The notes beneath the pieces were generated by a model. That model was not told the DNA's origin. It searched no databases and saw only the letters and a program-made list of their open reading frames with translations. Positions 1 through 8,977 of a stretch of DNA of 36,368 bases are shown piece by piece. The DNA lies in assembly GCA_030447645.1 (NCBI GenBank), contig JAUJOM010000017.1:37937-74304 (forward strand). Reading direction: 5' to 3'. Positions within the stretch are counted from its first letter, which is position 1. Each line of letters starts with the position of its first letter. Source of the DNA: Longimicrobiaceae bacterium (GTDB taxonomy: Bacteria; Gemmatimonadota; Gemmatimonadetes; Longimicrobiales; Longimicrobiaceae). The position numbers and the translations under genes are program-made.

Positions 1-507
1 GAGGCTTCCTCCCAGCCGCGCCGGGAGCGGGACCGGGAGCGTCGGATGGAAGAAGTTTGGAAGGCTCCCTTTGCCGTGGAGCATCGGGGCACGCGCCCCG
101 ATCGGCAGCAGCGCCCAGCGGTGGTCCAGGTGGCGAGCCCGGTAACCGTGGCGAGCGCCGAGTCTGCTCCGGAACCGCCGACGGAGCCCCCCGCGGCGGC
201 ACGCGCGCCGAATACCCGGCGGACCACGCCGCCGCTCCTGGGCGAGACCGCGCCTCGCCCTCCGGCAGCGCGTTCCCCGGCTACGCGCACACCAACCACA
301 CCTCCCGCGCGCACCCCGGCACGGACACAGCCGGCGCAGCCCGCTCGCCCGGGCACCGGCACACGCACCCACGTGGTGGCACAGGGGGAAACGCTCTTCG
401 GCTTAGCGCGGCGCTATGGGGTGTCGGTGGACAGCCTGCGGGCCGCCAACAAGCTCCCCGACAACAACATTCACATCGGACAGCGGCTGGTGATTCCCGC
501 CCGCTAA
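1..507 (+). CDS. LysM-domain protein, C-terminal part (start outside window)
   Basis: The frame is open from base 1, so the ATG at 46 is probably internal and the gene starts upstream. The visible part is a long disordered linker rich in Pro, Ala, Thr and Arg, followed by one LysM domain in the last 47 residues (begins THVVAQGETLFGLARRYGV, ends GQRLVIPAR). LysM domains bind N-acetylglucosamine-containing glycans, mostly peptidoglycan, so this end would anchor a cell-envelope protein. The catalytic or other N-terminal part is not in the window, so I cannot say whether it is a hydrolase. The stop (TAA 505-507) overlaps the stop of the converging SDR gene by a few bases. LysM is certain; the full protein is unknown. 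Confidence 0.75.
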   Translation, partial: EASSQPRRERDRERRMEEVWKAPFAVEHRGTRPDRQQRPAVVQVASPVTVASAESAPEPPTEPPAAARAPNTRRTTPPLLGETAPRPPAARSPATRTPTTPPARTPARTQPAQPARPGTGTRTHVVAQGETLFGLARRYGVSVDSLRAANKLPDNNIHIGQRLVIPAR

Positions 508-1259
508 CGGCGCTGCACCAGCGTGGCCGATGCCTGGTCGAGCGGTTTCAGGATGATCTCGTCGATGTTGACGTGTGGCGGCCGGGTGGCGCACCAGAGC
601 ACCGCATCCGCGATGTCTTCCGGAGAAAGGGGTGTCATTCCTGTGTATGTCTTGTCGGCCCGCTCCTGATCACCACGGAAGCGCACCACGCTGAACTCGG
701 TTTCCACCATTCCGGGGTCCACCGTGCTCACCCGTACTCCCGTGCCCAGCAGGTCCATGCGCATTCCGCGGGTAATGGCGTCCAGCGCGTGCTTGGTGGA
801 GCAGTACACCGCGCCGCCGGGGTAGACTTCGTGCCCGGCCACCGAGCCGAGATTGATCACGTGGCCGCGTCCACGCTCCACCATTCCGGGGAGCACCGCC
901 CGCGAAACGTACAGCACCCCCTTTACGTTGGTGTCGATCATCTCGTCCCAGTCCGCCGGATCTCCCTCGTGCACCCGGTCCAGGCCGCGCCCGAGTCCCG
1001 CATTGTTGATGAGCACGTCGATCTCGGCCCACTGGGGCGGCAGGCCTCCGAGAGTAGAGGCGACTCCCTCCGCATCACGCACGTCCAGCGCGATCAGATG
1101 GCACCGGGTGCCGTGCTCCCGCTCCAGATCCGACGCGAGCTGCTCAAGTCTTGTCACCCGGCGAGCGGCCAGCACGAGACGCGTGCCGTAGCCGGCGAAG
1201 GCACGGGCGCACGCCGCGCCAATTCCGGCGCTGGCACCGGTGATCAGAATCGTGCTCAT
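504..1259 (-). CDS. SDR family NAD(P)-dependent oxidoreductase, YdfG-like
   Basis: This is a classical short-chain dehydrogenase of 251 residues. It has the Rossmann motif TGASAGIG near the N-terminus, the structural NNAG motif and the catalytic YCSTK (Y-x3-K) with an upstream Ser in the NLGSVAG strand. The end HVNIDEIILKPLDQ resembles the YdfG group, which oxidises 3-hydroxy acids such as serine and 3-hydroxypropionate with NADP; the substrate here is not determined. The frame stays open upstream to 1478, but the residues before 1259 look unlike an SDR and MSTILITGAS is the normal beginning, with GGAG about 11 bases upstream. It converges on the LysM gene with overlapping stops and lies in the same direction as cinA. 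Confidence 0.88.
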   Translation of the reverse strand: MSTILITGASAGIGAACARAFAGYGTRLVLAARRVTRLEQLASDLEREHGTRCHLIALDVRDAEGVASTLGGLPPQWAEIDVLINNAGLGRGLDRVHEGDPADWDEMIDTNVKGVLYVSRAVLPGMVERGRGHVINLGSVAGHEVYPGGAVYCSTKHALDAITRGMRMDLLGTGVRVSTVDPGMVETEFSVVRFRGDQERADKTYTGMTPLSPEDIADAVLWCATRPPHVNIDEIILKPLDQASATLVQRR

Positions 1260-1490
1260 TACGCGAACAGCTCCGGATACCGGGCAGGCGAAGCCGGGCA
1301 GCATCTCGCCGCCCGTCAGTACCTGGGTTTCGGTGAGAATCGACGCGATGCCTTGCCGGCTCGTGAACGGCCATTGTGCGTGTCCTCGGGTCCACCACCC
1401 AGACCATGCGTGTGCGGGCCCGGAAGCCACTCCATCACCTTTTCTCTGTGCAAGATTTTCGTAGCCATGGGCTATCATACCGTAGCAGTT
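1260..1490. other. intergenic stretch between SDR and cinA
   Basis: About 230 bases lie between the 3' end of cinA and the start of the SDR gene. Open frames here are extensions of neighbours and show no protein family. It should contain the leader and perhaps the promoter of the SDR gene, but I could not pick out a convincing promoter or terminator. Confidence 0.3.
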
Positions 1491-2793
1491 TCAAGTAAGT
1501 GCTTGCGTGCAACGGTCCAGGTGCGAGCTGGGCGGTCATCCCCTTGACCCAGTCGCGTGAGCGGGGCCCCAGGGTGTAGCGGTGGGACCATACGCCGCCA
1601 GGTTCTTGCCACGCGAGGGCGATGCAGACGGTGCTGGACTGGCTTGTCCGGTGTTCCGCCGCCAGATCCGGCGTCTTGGTAGCCATGCCGGTGGTCGCCA
1701 GGCCCAAGTCCGCGCCGGAGATGCGACGCACGGTCCCGCCGCCATTTGTCGCCAGGCCCAAGTCTGCGCCGGAGATGCGACGCATCCCGCCGCCATTTCT
1801 TCGGCGGTCCGGGTGCTGACAGCCCCATGGGCTGAGAGCGTTTGGGGGCTGACGGCCAGGAGCTGCTGCTTGGCTTCGTTGGAATACGTGACCACACCAA
1901 GCAGAAAGTAGCTGCTGCTTCCCGGCACTTCCGTGATTCGGTGGCCGATCAATCCTCCCGTGCAGGACTCCGCCACCGCAAGCGTTCGCCGGTGCTCGCG
2001 CAGCAGCTTGCCGACGGTCTCCTCCATTCCTTCGTCGCCGGTGGCATACACGTGATGGCCGAGCCGCTCGCGCACACGCTCCTCCAGCGCATCCAGGCGC
2101 GCTTCCAGGTCATCGCCCGGTGCACCTCGAACCGTGACTCGCGCCTGCAACCTGGGAAAGGCGGCACGAAAAGCGAGGCGCGCCTCGTCGGGACGGACCA
2201 CGCCGACGAGCAGCTCGTCCAGTCCCGACTCGCTGAGTCCGAAGACGCTGAAGACTCGTGAGGCGAATCGCTCCTCCGGATTCTGGGATGCCAGCCAGGG
2301 GACCACGCTTTCCCTCACGAGGAGGCGCATTTCGCGCGGCACTCCGGGGAGACAGATCACATGCTTTCTTTACCGGAGTCACGAAGCCGGGCGCCGTCCC
2401 GACCGGGTTGGGAAGTATGGTGCTTCCCTCCGGAAAGATGGCCTGTTTGCGGTTGTTGGCCGTGGGCTCCATGCCTCGTGCACGGAAGCGTTCTTCGATC
2501 GCACGGAGCGACGGCTCATCTTCACGCAGCGGCCGGTCAGCAAGACGGGCAACACACGTGGTGGTGAGGTCGTCGGCCGTGGGCCCCAGGCCCCCGGTTG
2601 CGATGGCGATGTCGGCTTCCTCAAGTGCTCGACGGAAGGCACGCAGGATGGCCTCCTGGTCGTCGGGGGCGGCGAAGAACGCCACCGGCTCCACTCCCAC
2701 CGTACGGATCTGCTCTGCGATGAAGGCGGAGTTGGTGTCCGCGGTGATGCCGCCGGTGATCTCGTCGCCGATGGCGAGCAGGGCTGCTTTCAC
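1491..2793 (-). pseudogene. cinA: CinA family protein, frameshifted, with internal tandem duplication
   Basis: Both CinA domains are recognisable. The N-terminal MoaB/MogA-like domain has GDEITGG and ATGGLGPTADDL; the C-terminal nicotinamide-nucleotide amidase domain has VAESCTGGLIG and later TPDKPV and CIALA. CinA deamidates NMN to NaMN and is linked to competence and pyridine-nucleotide recycling. The gene is split over three frames. One shift lies near 2358-2366, just after GFVTPVKK. Another lies near 1790, after EEMAAG, and more lie between about 1530 and 1700. A duplicated segment encoding RRISGADLGLAT sits in the C-terminal domain. The proposed start is GTG at 2793, whose GTGA would overlap the stop of the preceding SDR. 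The proposed end is the TGA at 1491. The length of 1,303 bases fits a full CinA plus the duplication, so sequence error is as likely as decay. Confidence 0.75.
1694..1798. repeat. 54/51-bp tandem duplication inside cinA
   Basis: Bases 1694-1747 and 1748-1798 are two direct copies that both begin GTCGCCAGGCCCAAGTC and end CCGCCGCCATTT. They differ by one substitution early on and by a three-base length difference near the end. In the right frame each copy encodes RRISGADLGLAT, so the copies stay in phase with each other. CinA normally has this segment once. Confidence 0.85.
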
Positions 2794-3634
2794 CTGCCCG
2801 CATCTGGCGCATGACGCCTTTGACCTGCTCGCGCGGGAGACGGGTATATCCGTTGAACTCGCCACCTGATGCGAGCCATTCGCCCCCGTCTATGGTGACG
2901 CACTCTCCGTTGATGAAACGAGCGGCGTCGCTGATCAGGAAGGTGGCGAGGTTGGTCAGCTCGTCGTGCTCGCCGAAGCGCCGCATGGGGATGCGGTTCT
3001 TTGCCTCGCGCTCCAGCTCGGGTGTAGGCATAAGGGCCTGCCATGCGCCTTCCGTGGGGAAGGGGCCGGGCGCGATGGCGTTGCAGCGGATGCCGTAGGT
3101 GGCCCACTCGACGGCGAGCGAGCGAGTCATCGCCAGCACCCCCGCTTTGCCGGCGGCAGAAGGCACTACGAAGGCGGAGCCGGTCCACGCGTAGGTGGTG
3201 ACGATGTTCAGGATACTCCCACCCCGCCCCCGCTCGATCATCTGCCTGCCTGCCGCCAGCGTCGCGTGAAAGGTGCCGTAGAGCACCGTCTGCACTACCG
3301 CGTTGAAGGCGTTGGGCGACAGGTCTTCGGTAGGTGCCAGAAAGTTGCCCGCCGCGTTGTTCACCAGCACATCGACGCCGCCGAAACGCTCGCCCGCGGC
3401 TGCTATCATACCCTCCACCTGCCCAAAATCACGCACGTCGCAGGGATGGGTGAAGATACGCTCTCCGGTTGCGTCGATCTCGCCGGCCGCACCCCGGAGC
3501 TTGTCAGCGTCACGCCCGGTGATCGCGACACGGGCACCAAAGCCGACGAAGGCTCGCGCCATGGACAGTCCAAGACCCGATCCACCGCCGGTGATGAGCA
3601 CGGTTTTGTCCTGCAACGCATCGGCGGCGAACAT
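2621..3634 (-). CDS. SDR oxidoreductase, 2,4-dienoyl-CoA reductase-like
   Basis: This is a short-chain dehydrogenase with the nucleotide motif TGGGSGLG (residues 15-22), NNAAG (about 92-96) and the C-terminal strand GECVTIDGGEWL. The usual catalytic Tyr of Y-x3-K is absent: the site reads SAAGK. That fits the peroxisomal-type 2,4-dienoyl-CoA reductase group, which reduces unsaturated fatty acyl-CoA during beta-oxidation. That role is inferred from the group. Recognisable sequence ends at about residue 281 (near 2792). The rest of the open frame runs through the start of cinA and does not resemble an SDR. A TGA in another frame overlaps the cinA GTG, so a one-base shift near 2800 may hide the true stop. 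The start is ATG 3634. Confidence 0.85.
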   Translation of the reverse strand: MFAADALQDKTVLITGGGSGLGLSMARAFVGFGARVAITGRDADKLRGAAGEIDATGERIFTHPCDVRDFGQVEGMIAAAGERFGGVDVLVNNAAGNFLAPTEDLSPNAFNAVVQTVLYGTFHATLAAGRQMIERGRGGSILNIVTTYAWTGSAFVVPSAAGKAGVLAMTRSLAVEWATYGIRCNAIAPGPFPTEGAWQALMPTPELEREAKNRIPMRRFGEHDELTNLATFLISDAARFINGECVTIDGGEWLASGGEFNGYTRLPREQVKGVMRQMRAGESSPARHRRRDHRRHHRGHQLRLHRRADPYGGSGAGGVLRRPRRPGGHPACLPSST

Positions 3635-3715
3635 GGGGGCGCTGGGTACGGGGAATGGTGTGAGCGTGCGGCAAGTTACGGCGGCGGGCGCTTGCCCTAC
3701 AAGTAGATGGCTCGA

Positions 3716-4642
3716 CTACACCGGCATCTTCCACTTGTCCGATTGCGCGGGCTCGATCTGGATGGTGATGTGATCGATCCCGAACTGGTCGTGCAGCCGC
3801 TGCCGGATCTCCTTGAGCAGTGAATGCGGTGGGCGCTCGTCCTCGCATGCAACCGCGACGTGGGCGGAAAGCGACACCATTCCGCTGGTGATCGTCCATA
3901 CATGCAGATCATCCACCGCCACCACATCCGGAATGCCGATGATGATATTCCGAACCTGGTCCACGTCAATATGAGCGGGGGCATCCTCCATCAGCACCGC
4001 AACCGTTTCCTTCAATAAAGCCCACGAGGAGTACAGCACGAGCAGGCCGATGACCACCGAGGCGACCGGGTCCACCCAGTACCAGCCGTACGCCCAGATG
4101 AGTACGCCCGCCGCGATTACACCCACGCTTCCCAACGCATCAGTGAGAACGTGGAGCCATGCACCGCGCACGTTCAAGCTGTCTTCCTTGCCCGCGCTCA
4201 GGATCCAGAGCCCCGCCAGGTTGATGAGCAAGCCGCCCACGGCAATGCCCATCATCAGCCCACCCTCAATTTCCGGCGGGCTGCCGATGCGACGGAAGGC
4301 CTCCACGAAGATGAAGAGCGAGATGGCGACCAGCGTTGCCCCGTTCACCAGTGCGGCCAGGATCTCGGTCCGGTAGTAGCCGTAGGTGCGCTGGGCGGTT
4401 GGTGGGCGCTGCGCGATCCAGATCGCGAAGAGCGAAAGGGCGAGCGCGGCCGCGTCGGAGAGCATGTGGCCCGCGTCTGCCAGGAGCGCGAGCGAGTTGG
4501 TGAGGATCCCGCCGATGACCTCCGCCACCATGTACGCGACCACCAGCCCGAGCACGATGGAAAGGCGCCGCCTGTTCTCCGTGCGGTGTCCGGGACCATG
4601 CCCGTGAGAGTGGCCATGGCCGTGTGAATGTCCTGCTCCCAC
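3716..4642 (-). CDS. cation diffusion facilitator (Zn/Co/Cd efflux, CzcD/ZitB type)
   Basis: This inner-membrane exporter swaps divalent metal, probably zinc, for protons. It opens with a His-rich tail (GHSHGHGHSHGHG) typical of zinc CDF proteins, followed by six predicted membrane segments. The transport-site pairs are visible: H-x3-D in GHMLSD and H-x3-D in HVLTDALG. A cytoplasmic C-terminal domain (about the last 90 residues) has the usual HVW and HITIQIE strands. The frame extends to a TTG at 4699. I place the start at GTG 4642 because GGGAGGGGAG lies about five bases upstream and the His-rich tail then begins the protein. It follows rmlA in the same direction with a gap of about 90 bases, so it may be co-transcribed or have its own promoter. 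Family certain; metal inferred. Confidence 0.88.
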   Translation of the reverse strand: MGAGHSHGHGHSHGHGPGHRTENRRRLSIVLGLVVAYMVAEVIGGILTNSLALLADAGHMLSDAAALALSLFAIWIAQRPPTAQRTYGYYRTEILAALVNGATLVAISLFIFVEAFRRIGSPPEIEGGLMMGIAVGGLLINLAGLWILSAGKEDSLNVRGAWLHVLTDALGSVGVIAAGVLIWAYGWYWVDPVASVVIGLLVLYSSWALLKETVAVLMEDAPAHIDVDQVRNIIIGIPDVVAVDDLHVWTITSGMVSLSAHVAVACEDERPPHSLLKEIRQRLHDQFGIDHITIQIEPAQSDKWKMPV

Positions 4643-4735
4643 AGATTCTCCCCTCCCGGCGAAAGTACTTGCTTCCCTGCGCGGCAATCTGTTTGCCAAT
4701 ATCCAAAAGAGCAGACGTTGTGCGTGTGGGCCCTT

Positions 4736-5626
4736 CTACCTTTGGCGAGCGTTCTGCGGAAGAAGGCCCAGCAGGTACTGCCCGTAGGTATTCTTTTGCA
4801 GGGGCGCGGCGAGGCGTTCCACCTGCTCCGTCGAGATCCACCCCTCGTGGAAGGCGATCTCTTCCGGGCAGGCGATCTTGAGCCCCTGCCGCTGCTCGAT
4901 CGTTTCGATGAAGTTGGATGCCTGCAGCAGGGATTCGTGCGTGCCCGTGTCGAGCCATGCCATGCCCCGCCCGAGGATCTCCACGTTCAGCTCACTGCGT
5001 TCCAGGTACCAGCGGTTCACGTCGGTGATCTCCAGCTCGCCGCGCGCGGAGGGCTCCAGTGATGCGGCGACGTCCAGTACCTGCGAGTCATAAAAGTAAA
5101 GACCCGTGACCGCATAGTTGCTCTTCGGCTCGGCTGGCTTTTCCTCGATGCTGACAGCCCGCCCACTGGTGTCAAATTCCACCACGCCGTAGCGTTCCGG
5201 GTCTCGTACGTAGTAGCCGAACACCGTTGCTCCCTGTGCATGTGACGCAACCTGCCGGAGGGACTCGGTCAGCCCATGACCATAAAAGATGTTGTCGCCG
5301 AGAATAAGGCAGCTCGGATCTCCGCCGACGAACTCCCGCCCGATGATGAATGCCTGCGCAAGTCCTTCGGGCCGCGGCTGCTCGGCGTAGCTGAGATTCA
5401 ACCCCCACTGCTCACCATCCCCAAGCAGGTTCCGGAAGTGCGGCAGGTCGTGCGGTGTGGAGATGATCAGGATGTCGCGGATTCTCGCCAGCATCAGGGT
5501 GCTCAGCGGGTAGTAGATCATCGGCTTGTCGTACACCGGCAGCAGCTGCTTGCTGATCGCCTGCGTGATCGGGTACAGCCGGGTGCCGGACCCCCCCGCC
5601 AGGATGATCCCTTTAAATCGACTCAT
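4736..5626 (-). CDS. rmlA: glucose-1-phosphate thymidylyltransferase
   Basis: RmlA joins dTTP and glucose-1-phosphate to give dTDP-glucose, the first step to dTDP-L-rhamnose and other deoxysugars of O-antigen and surface polysaccharides. The 296-residue length is typical. Family motifs are [14 protein letters not shown] (nucleotide binding), [25 protein letters not shown] (metal-binding Asp), EEKP and [10 protein letters not shown]. The start ATG lies six bases after the stop of the upstream YfiT-like gene, so the two are probably one transcript. No rmlB, rmlC or rmlD lies nearby, so the rest of the pathway must be elsewhere. Confidence 0.95.
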   Translation of the reverse strand: MSRFKGIILAGGSGTRLYPITQAISKQLLPVYDKPMIYYPLSTLMLARIRDILIISTPHDLPHFRNLLGDGEQWGLNLSYAEQPRPEGLAQAFIIGREFVGGDPSCLILGDNIFYGHGLTESLRQVASHAQGATVFGYYVRDPERYGVVEFDTSGRAVSIEEKPAEPKSNYAVTGLYFYDSQVLDVAASLEPSARGELEITDVNRWYLERSELNVEILGRGMAWLDTGTHESLLQASNFIETIEQRQGLKIACPEEIAFHEGWISTEQVERLAAPLQKNTYGQYLLGLLPQNARQR

Positions 5627-5632
5627 GCGGCA

Positions 5633-6190
5633 TCAACGTACACCTTCGGCACCCATGGACAAGGCCAGGCGTTCGCAAAGCGCGGTGATGTGGGCCACAT
5701 GATGACGCCCATGCCAGGCGTACATCGCCAGCAGGGTGTCCAGCGTGAGCACACGCCCCTGCTCCGGGTGACGGAGGGTGCGGGCGAAGTCCTCTGGAGC
5801 CATCGCTCGGAGCAGTGCCACCCACCGCTGGTGTAGTGCTTCGATGAGCGTGAGTGATACCTCGGGCGGTGTGGTGCTCGTGTCCGGCAGCTCAGCCCAT
5901 TTGGCCTCGTCGTAGGGCTTGATCGTAGGCTGCTCCTCGGTGAGAGCCAGCTTGAAGCGGGTGTACGCATTCAGGTGACTGTCGGGTAAATGGTGCACCA
6001 CCTGCCGCACCGTCCAGCCGCCGGGGCGGTATGGGATGTCCCATTGCTCCGGGGTGAGACCCGTCACGGCGGTGCGAAGCTGGGCTGGAAGCGCGGCGAT
6101 CTCGCCGATCCATGCAGCTCGGTGCTCCGGCGTGGGCTCCGCTTCCGGGTGGAACTTGCCGACGGGGTATCGTAGGTCCAGGACGCTCAT
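5633..6190 (-). CDS. YfiT/DinB-family putative metal-dependent thiol transferase
   Basis: The 185-residue protein matches the YfiT branch of the DinB four-helix-bundle superfamily, often annotated as bacillithiol transferase. Visible features are LRYPVGKF at the start, GGWTVRQVVHHLPDSH (first metal-binding His) and WHGRHHVAH near the end (the other His ligands). Members are thought to be metal-dependent transferases that attach thiols to toxic compounds; the thiol used here is unknown. The frame runs up to 6256, but ATG 6190 has GGAG about nine bases upstream and gives the family N-terminus. It is first in a likely operon with rmlA and is divergent from the exonuclease gene. Confidence 0.85.
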   Translation of the reverse strand: MSVLDLRYPVGKFHPEAEPTPEHRAAWIGEIAALPAQLRTAVTGLTPEQWDIPYRPGGWTVRQVVHHLPDSHLNAYTRFKLALTEEQPTIKPYDEAKWAELPDTSTTPPEVSLTLIEALHQRWVALLRAMAPEDFARTLRHPEQGRVLTLDTLLAMYAWHGRHHVAHITALCERLALSMGAEGVR

Positions 6191-6228
6191 GTGCACTCCA
6201 GGGAAAACAAGGGACAGCCTGCCAGGCC

Positions 6229-6256
6229 AGAATACGGTCCACGGGTCAGAACGCAA
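6229..6256 (-). promoter_or_regulatory. candidate sigma70-type promoter for yfiT-like/rmlA operon
   Basis: On the minus strand a TTGCGT box (6251-6256) and a TATTCT box (6229-6234) are 16 bases apart. Transcription would start near 6222 and leave about 30 bases of leader before the ATG at 6190. This is judged only from match to consensus and position. Confidence 0.35.
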
Positions 6257-6308
6257 GAGAAGGCTGCAAGGGATGGTAGGTGGCTCAGCGGTTGCGTGCC
6301 GCGGTCAC

Positions 6309-7353
6309 ATGCAATCGTTGGCTGCCACGCTCCTGCGCGTCACCGACCGGGGACTATATTGCGACGCGGGCGACTTCCACATCGACCCGTGGCTGCCGGT
6401 TGACCAGGCGGTAGTCACTCACGCGCACGGGGACCACGCCCGCTGGGGCTCGCGCTCGTATCTCGGATCGCGGGAAGGGGAGCGCGTGCTGCGCACCCGG
6501 CTCGGAGCCGGCGCACGCATTCGCACCGTGGAGTGGGGCGAGCCTGTGGAGATCAACGGCGTGCGCATCTCCCTGCACCCCGCCGGGCACATCCTGGGCT
6601 CCGCGCAGGTGCGAGTTGAACATGGGGGCGAGGTGTGGGTGGTTTCCGGCGACTACAAGACGGAGCCGGACCCCACCTGCACACCCTTCGAGCCCGTCCG
6701 CTGTCACACCTTTGTGTCCGAGTCCACCTTCGGCCTCCCCATCTACCGCTGGGCTCCCAGGCGGAGGTGTTCGCGGAGGTCCGTGCCTGGTGGCGCGCCA
6801 ACCGGGAGGCCGGCCGCGCGTCGCTGCTCTTTGGGTATGCGCTGGGCAAGGCGCAGCGCCTGCTTGCCGGGGTGCTGGGAGTGGAGGAGGGCCGATCTTC
6901 ACCCATGGGGCAGTGGAGCGACTGAACCAGGACTACCGTGAGAGCGGCATCGCCCTGCCGCCCACCACCTACGCAGGTTCAGCTTCGCGCAACCAGGATT
7001 GGAGCGGCGCGCTGATCGTTGCGCCACCCTCGGCAGCGGGATCACCCTGGATCCGGCGCTTCGGGTCTGCCTCCACCGCGTTCGCGTCGGGATGGATGCG
7101 CATTCGGGGAGCGCGCCGGCGGCGCTCGGTGGATCGCGGCTTCGTGCTTTCCGATCACGTGGACTGGCCGGCATTGCTGGACGCGGTGGATGCCACCGGG
7201 GCGGAGCGCGTGTGGGTGACGCACGGATACCGCGAGCCGGTGGTGCGCTGGCTGCGGGAGCACGGGCTCCAGGCTGAAGCGGTGGCGAGCCGGTGGGAGG
7301 GGGAGCCGGAGAGCGAGCCAGTGGTGCAGGACGAAGAGGAGCCTGAGCGATGA
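6309..7353 (+). pseudogene. ligase-associated DNA exonuclease (metallo-beta-lactamase/beta-CASP type), frameshifted
   Basis: This is a homologue of the 3' exonuclease found beside LigB-type ligases in bacterial repair operons. It has the metal site HAHGDHA (H-x-H-x-D-H), HPAGHILGSAQ, SGDYK and the late motifs FVLSDHVDW and THGYREPVVRWL. The reading frame changes near 6750 (after STFGLPIYRW) and near 6890 (before FTHGAVERLNQDYRESG). The 1,045-base span matches a full-length gene of about 345 residues with a net one-base gain. All motifs survive, so error in the sequence is a good explanation. The start is ATG 6309, with no clear ribosome site. It is the first gene of the repair operon, 31 bases before the ligase. 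Confidence 0.8.
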
Positions 7354-7384
7354 ACGCCCCGTCTGAAAACGGCAGGTGCCCGGC

Positions 7385-8977
7385 GTGAGAGCGTTCGCGC
7401 GTTTGTTCGCCCAATTGGATGAGACCACCAGGACCAGCGAAAAGGTGGCGGCCATGGCGCGCTATTTCGCGGCTGCGGACCCGGCGGATGCCGCCTGGGC
7501 GGTGCACTTCCTGAGCGGCGAGCGGCCGAAGCGTCTGGTTCCCGCCCGTCGGCTGGCGGGGTGGGCGATGGAAGAGTCCGGCACGCCGCAATGGCTTTTC
7601 GAGGAGTGCTACCACGCGATTGGTGATCTTGGCGAGACCATCGCGCTGCTGCTTCCGGTTTCGCCGGAAACCAGCGATCTGCCGCTGCACCGGTGGGTGC
7701 GGGAGCGGCTGCTTCCGCTGGCGGGCAAGCCGGAAGAACTCCAGCGGGAAGCGGTCGTGCAGGCGTGGCGCGAGCTGGACGGCAACGAGCGCTTCGTGTG
7801 GAACAAGCTGATCACCGGGAGCTTCCGCATCGGTGTGTCGCGCAGCCTGGTGGTGCGGGCGCTGGCGCAGGTGAGCGGGGTGGAGGAAGCCGTGGTGGCG
7901 CACCGGCTGATGGGGGCCTGGGAGCCTCGCGCGGAGCTGTTCCAACAGCTCATCGCCAGTGACACGGAAGACGCCGATGTTTCGCGCCCCTACCCGTTTT
8001 TTCTCGCCTACGCGCTGGAGGAGGAGCCGGAAGCGCTCGGCCCGGTGGAGGAGTGGCAGGCGGAGTGGAAGTGGGACGGAATCCGGGCGCAGCTGATCCG
8101 CAGGCAGGGGCAGACGTTTTTGTGGTCGCGCGGGGAAGACCTGGTCACGGAGCGCTTTCCGGAGATTGCGGAGGCAGCGGCGCTGCTGCCGGATGGAACC
8201 GTGCTGGATGGCGAGATCATGCCCTGGCAGGACGGCCAGCCGCTCCCCTTCGCGCAGCTCCAGCGGCGGATCGGGCGCAAGAAGCTGGGGCCCAAAATTC
8301 TCGCCGAGGTGCCGGTGGTGCTGGTGACGTACGATCTGCTGGAGCTGCGAGGCGAGGACGTGCGGGAGCGGCCTCTCAGCTGGCGGCGCGAAGGGCTGGA
8401 AAAGCTGCTCGGGGGATTGCCGGCCCGGCTGCCCCTGATCTCCTCTCCCGTGGTGGAGGCGCAGGACTGGGCGGCTGTGCACGCGGCCTATGCCGGCGCT
8501 CGGGAGATCGGCGCGGAAGGGTTGATGCTGAAGCGTCGGGACTCTCCCTATGGCGTGGGGCGGCGGCGGGGACCCTGGTGGAAGTGGAAGATGGCCCCCT
8601 TCACGGCGGACGCGGTGATGGTGTACGCCCAGGCTGGCCACGGACGGCGTGCTTCGCTTCACACCGACTACACCTTCGCCGTGTGGAACGACGGCGAGCT
8701 GGTGCCCTTTGCCAAGGCGTACTCCGGGCTTTCCGACGCTGAGATTCGGAAGCTGGACGCCTGGATCCGCCGCAACACGCTGCAAAAGTTCGGTCCGGTG
8801 CGCACCGTGCGCCCCGAGCAGGTTTTTGAGCTGGCGTTCGAGGGAATCCAGCCCTCGCCGCGGCACAAATCCGGGCTGGCGGTGCGCTTCCCCCGCATCG
8901 TGCGCTGGCGCACGGACAAGCCGCCGGAAGAAGCGGACACGCTGGAAACGCTGCGGGCGCTGATGGACGCTAAGTGA
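7385..8977 (+). CDS. ATP-dependent DNA ligase (bacterial repair-operon type)
   Basis: The ligase seals nicks using ATP through a lysyl-AMP intermediate. The 530-residue protein has an N-terminal DNA-binding domain, the adenylation domain with catalytic Lys229 in [17 protein letters not shown], then [15 protein letters not shown] and WWKWK (motifs IV-V), and an OB-fold C-terminus ending with RFPRIVRWR. It is the only gene of the four-gene repair operon whose frame is unbroken. I chose GTG 7385 (protein begins [15 protein letters not shown]), as in relatives; another GTG lies at 7376. The stop overlaps the start of the helicase (GTGA at 8974-8977), which implies translational coupling. Confidence 0.93.
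   Translation: MRAFARLFAQLDETTRTSEKVAAMARYFAAADPADAAWAVHFLSGERPKRLVPARRLAGWAMEESGTPQWLFEECYHAIGDLGETIALLLPVSPETSDLPLHRWVRERLLPLAGKPEELQREAVVQAWRELDGNERFVWNKLITGSFRIGVSRSLVVRALAQVSGVEEAVVAHRLMGAWEPRAELFQQLIASDTEDADVSRPYPFFLAYALEEEPEALGPVEEWQAEWKWDGIRAQLIRRQGQTFLWSRGEDLVTERFPEIAEAAALLPDGTVLDGEIMPWQDGQPLPFAQLQRRIGRKKLGPKILAEVPVVLVTYDLLELRGEDVRERPLSWRREGLEKLLGGLPARLPLISSPVVEAQDWAAVHAAYAGAREIGAEGLMLKRRDSPYGVGRRRGPWWKWKMAPFTADAVMVYAQAGHGRRASLHTDYTFAVWNDGELVPFAKAYSGLSDAEIRKLDAWIRRNTLQKFGPVRTVRPEQVFELAFEGIQPSPRHKSGLAVRFPRIVRWRTDKPPEEADTLETLRALMDAK

Noticed and set aside
57..1547. 496-codon plus-strand open frame overlapping the LysM and SDR genes
   Set aside because: The LysM frame and the antisense SDR both show clear families; this frame shows none.
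2350..2370. Programmed frameshift in cinA
   Set aside because: There is no classical slippery heptamer followed by a structure, and cinA has additional shifts further on.
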